A DNA stretch of 21,626 bases from an uncultured Sutterella sp. (GTDB lineage: Bacteria; Pseudomonadota; Gammaproteobacteria; Burkholderiales; Burkholderiaceae_F): contig CAJMKD010000037.1 in assembly GCA_905213905.1 (NCBI GenBank), positions 1 through 21,626 of the forward strand. The letters are read 5' to 3'. A program made the translations under genes and the position numbers. The notes beneath the pieces are model-generated. The model worked only from the letters and a program-made list of their open reading frames with translations, was not told the DNA's origin and made no database searches. This document shows, one piece after another, positions 21,572 through 21,626 of the stretch; positions within the stretch are counted from its first letter, which is position 1, and every line of letters begins with the position of its first letter.

Positions 21572-21626
21572 GATATATCGCATAAGTGAATTTGCAAAAC
21601 GGATCGGCCGGTCACCTTCAACTATC
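21564..21626 (+). CDS. MerR-type helix-turn-helix protein, probable IS607-family serine recombinase (TnpA), N-terminus only
   Basis: Only 21 residues are present: MSKIYRISEFAKRIGRSPSTI. This is a MerR-like winged-helix start of the form 'I.EFAk.iG.S..TiR.WD..G', as found at the N-terminus of IS607 TnpA before its serine-recombinase domain. Transposon MerR regulators or excisionases share this motif, so the family call depends on the missing part. The disrupted DUF362 gene beside it supports a transposase. The start codon lies inside a 17-base palindrome (21555-21571). Confidence 0.6.
   Translation, partial: MSKIYRISEFAKRIGRSPSTI

Larger units (their letters stand above)
21514..21626 (+). mobile_element. 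Left end of an IS607-like element (runs off the window)
   Basis: Homology to the DUF362 gene stops at about 21513 and composition turns AT-rich at once. Fifty bases on, an ORF starts that resembles the IS607 transposase N-terminus. The exact boundary is estimated from where DUF362 homology ends. The other end lies outside the window. Confidence 0.6.

Noticed and set aside
1..21626. tRNA, rRNA or CRISPR arrays
   Set aside because: No cloverleaf with a GTTCGA-type arm, no rRNA sequence and no regularly spaced repeats were seen on either strand by eye.

Overview
The window is GC-rich, densely coding DNA that most resembles an anaerobic or microaerophilic gut betaproteobacterium; my best guess is a Sutterella/Parasutterella-type member of the Burkholderiales. 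This rests on gene content: an H-NS-family protein of the WSGRGRQP type, a Par27-like parvulin, cytochrome c maturation, periplasmic endonuclease I, a [FeFe]-hydrogenase joined to rubrerythrin, and aryl-polyene-like fatty-acid-type enzymes. The taxonomic call is inference.

Left part (1-6331, minus strand). The start of an unidentified exported protein is translationally coupled to ccmF (cytochrome c haem lyase). Next come an exported PpiC-type prolyl isomerase with its own terminator, an AbgA-like M20 amidohydrolase, and a membrane-anchored protein that may be YdgA/DUF945-like. A long non-coding stretch (6332-6998) follows and ends in a structured leader.

Middle (6999-11745, mostly plus strand). 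One 681-residue ORF joins a complete [FeFe]-hydrogenase module to a rubredoxin-rubrerythrin-rubredoxin module. A Shine-Dalgarno and ATG sit exactly at the junction, so it may be a fusion, two products from one ORF, or a fusion caused by a lost stop. Then come endA (minus), a 349-base AT-rich gap that could hold a small RNA, an H-NS-like protein, and a MazG-like pyrophosphohydrolase fused to a DUF6508-like domain.

Biosynthetic cluster (11900-17903, plus strand). Six genes run ketosynthase, dehydratase, ketoreductase, ketosynthase, phosphopantetheinyl transferase, O-methyltransferase. All but one junction is a 4-base ATGA overlap. The first four follow the apeO-P-Q-R order of aryl polyene clusters. 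The acyl carrier protein, starter-activating ligase, thioesterase and export genes of full clusters are absent from the window, so this is either a compact sub-cluster or one working with genes elsewhere.

Right part (17904-21626) carries decay and mobility. An aldehyde dehydrogenase is frameshifted between its two catalytic residues. A DUF4143-type ATPase remnant lies between 33-bp near-perfect inverted repeats. A DUF362 gene has lost its 5' end exactly where a new element begins whose first ORF looks like an IS607-family MerR/serine-recombinase transposase, running off the window.
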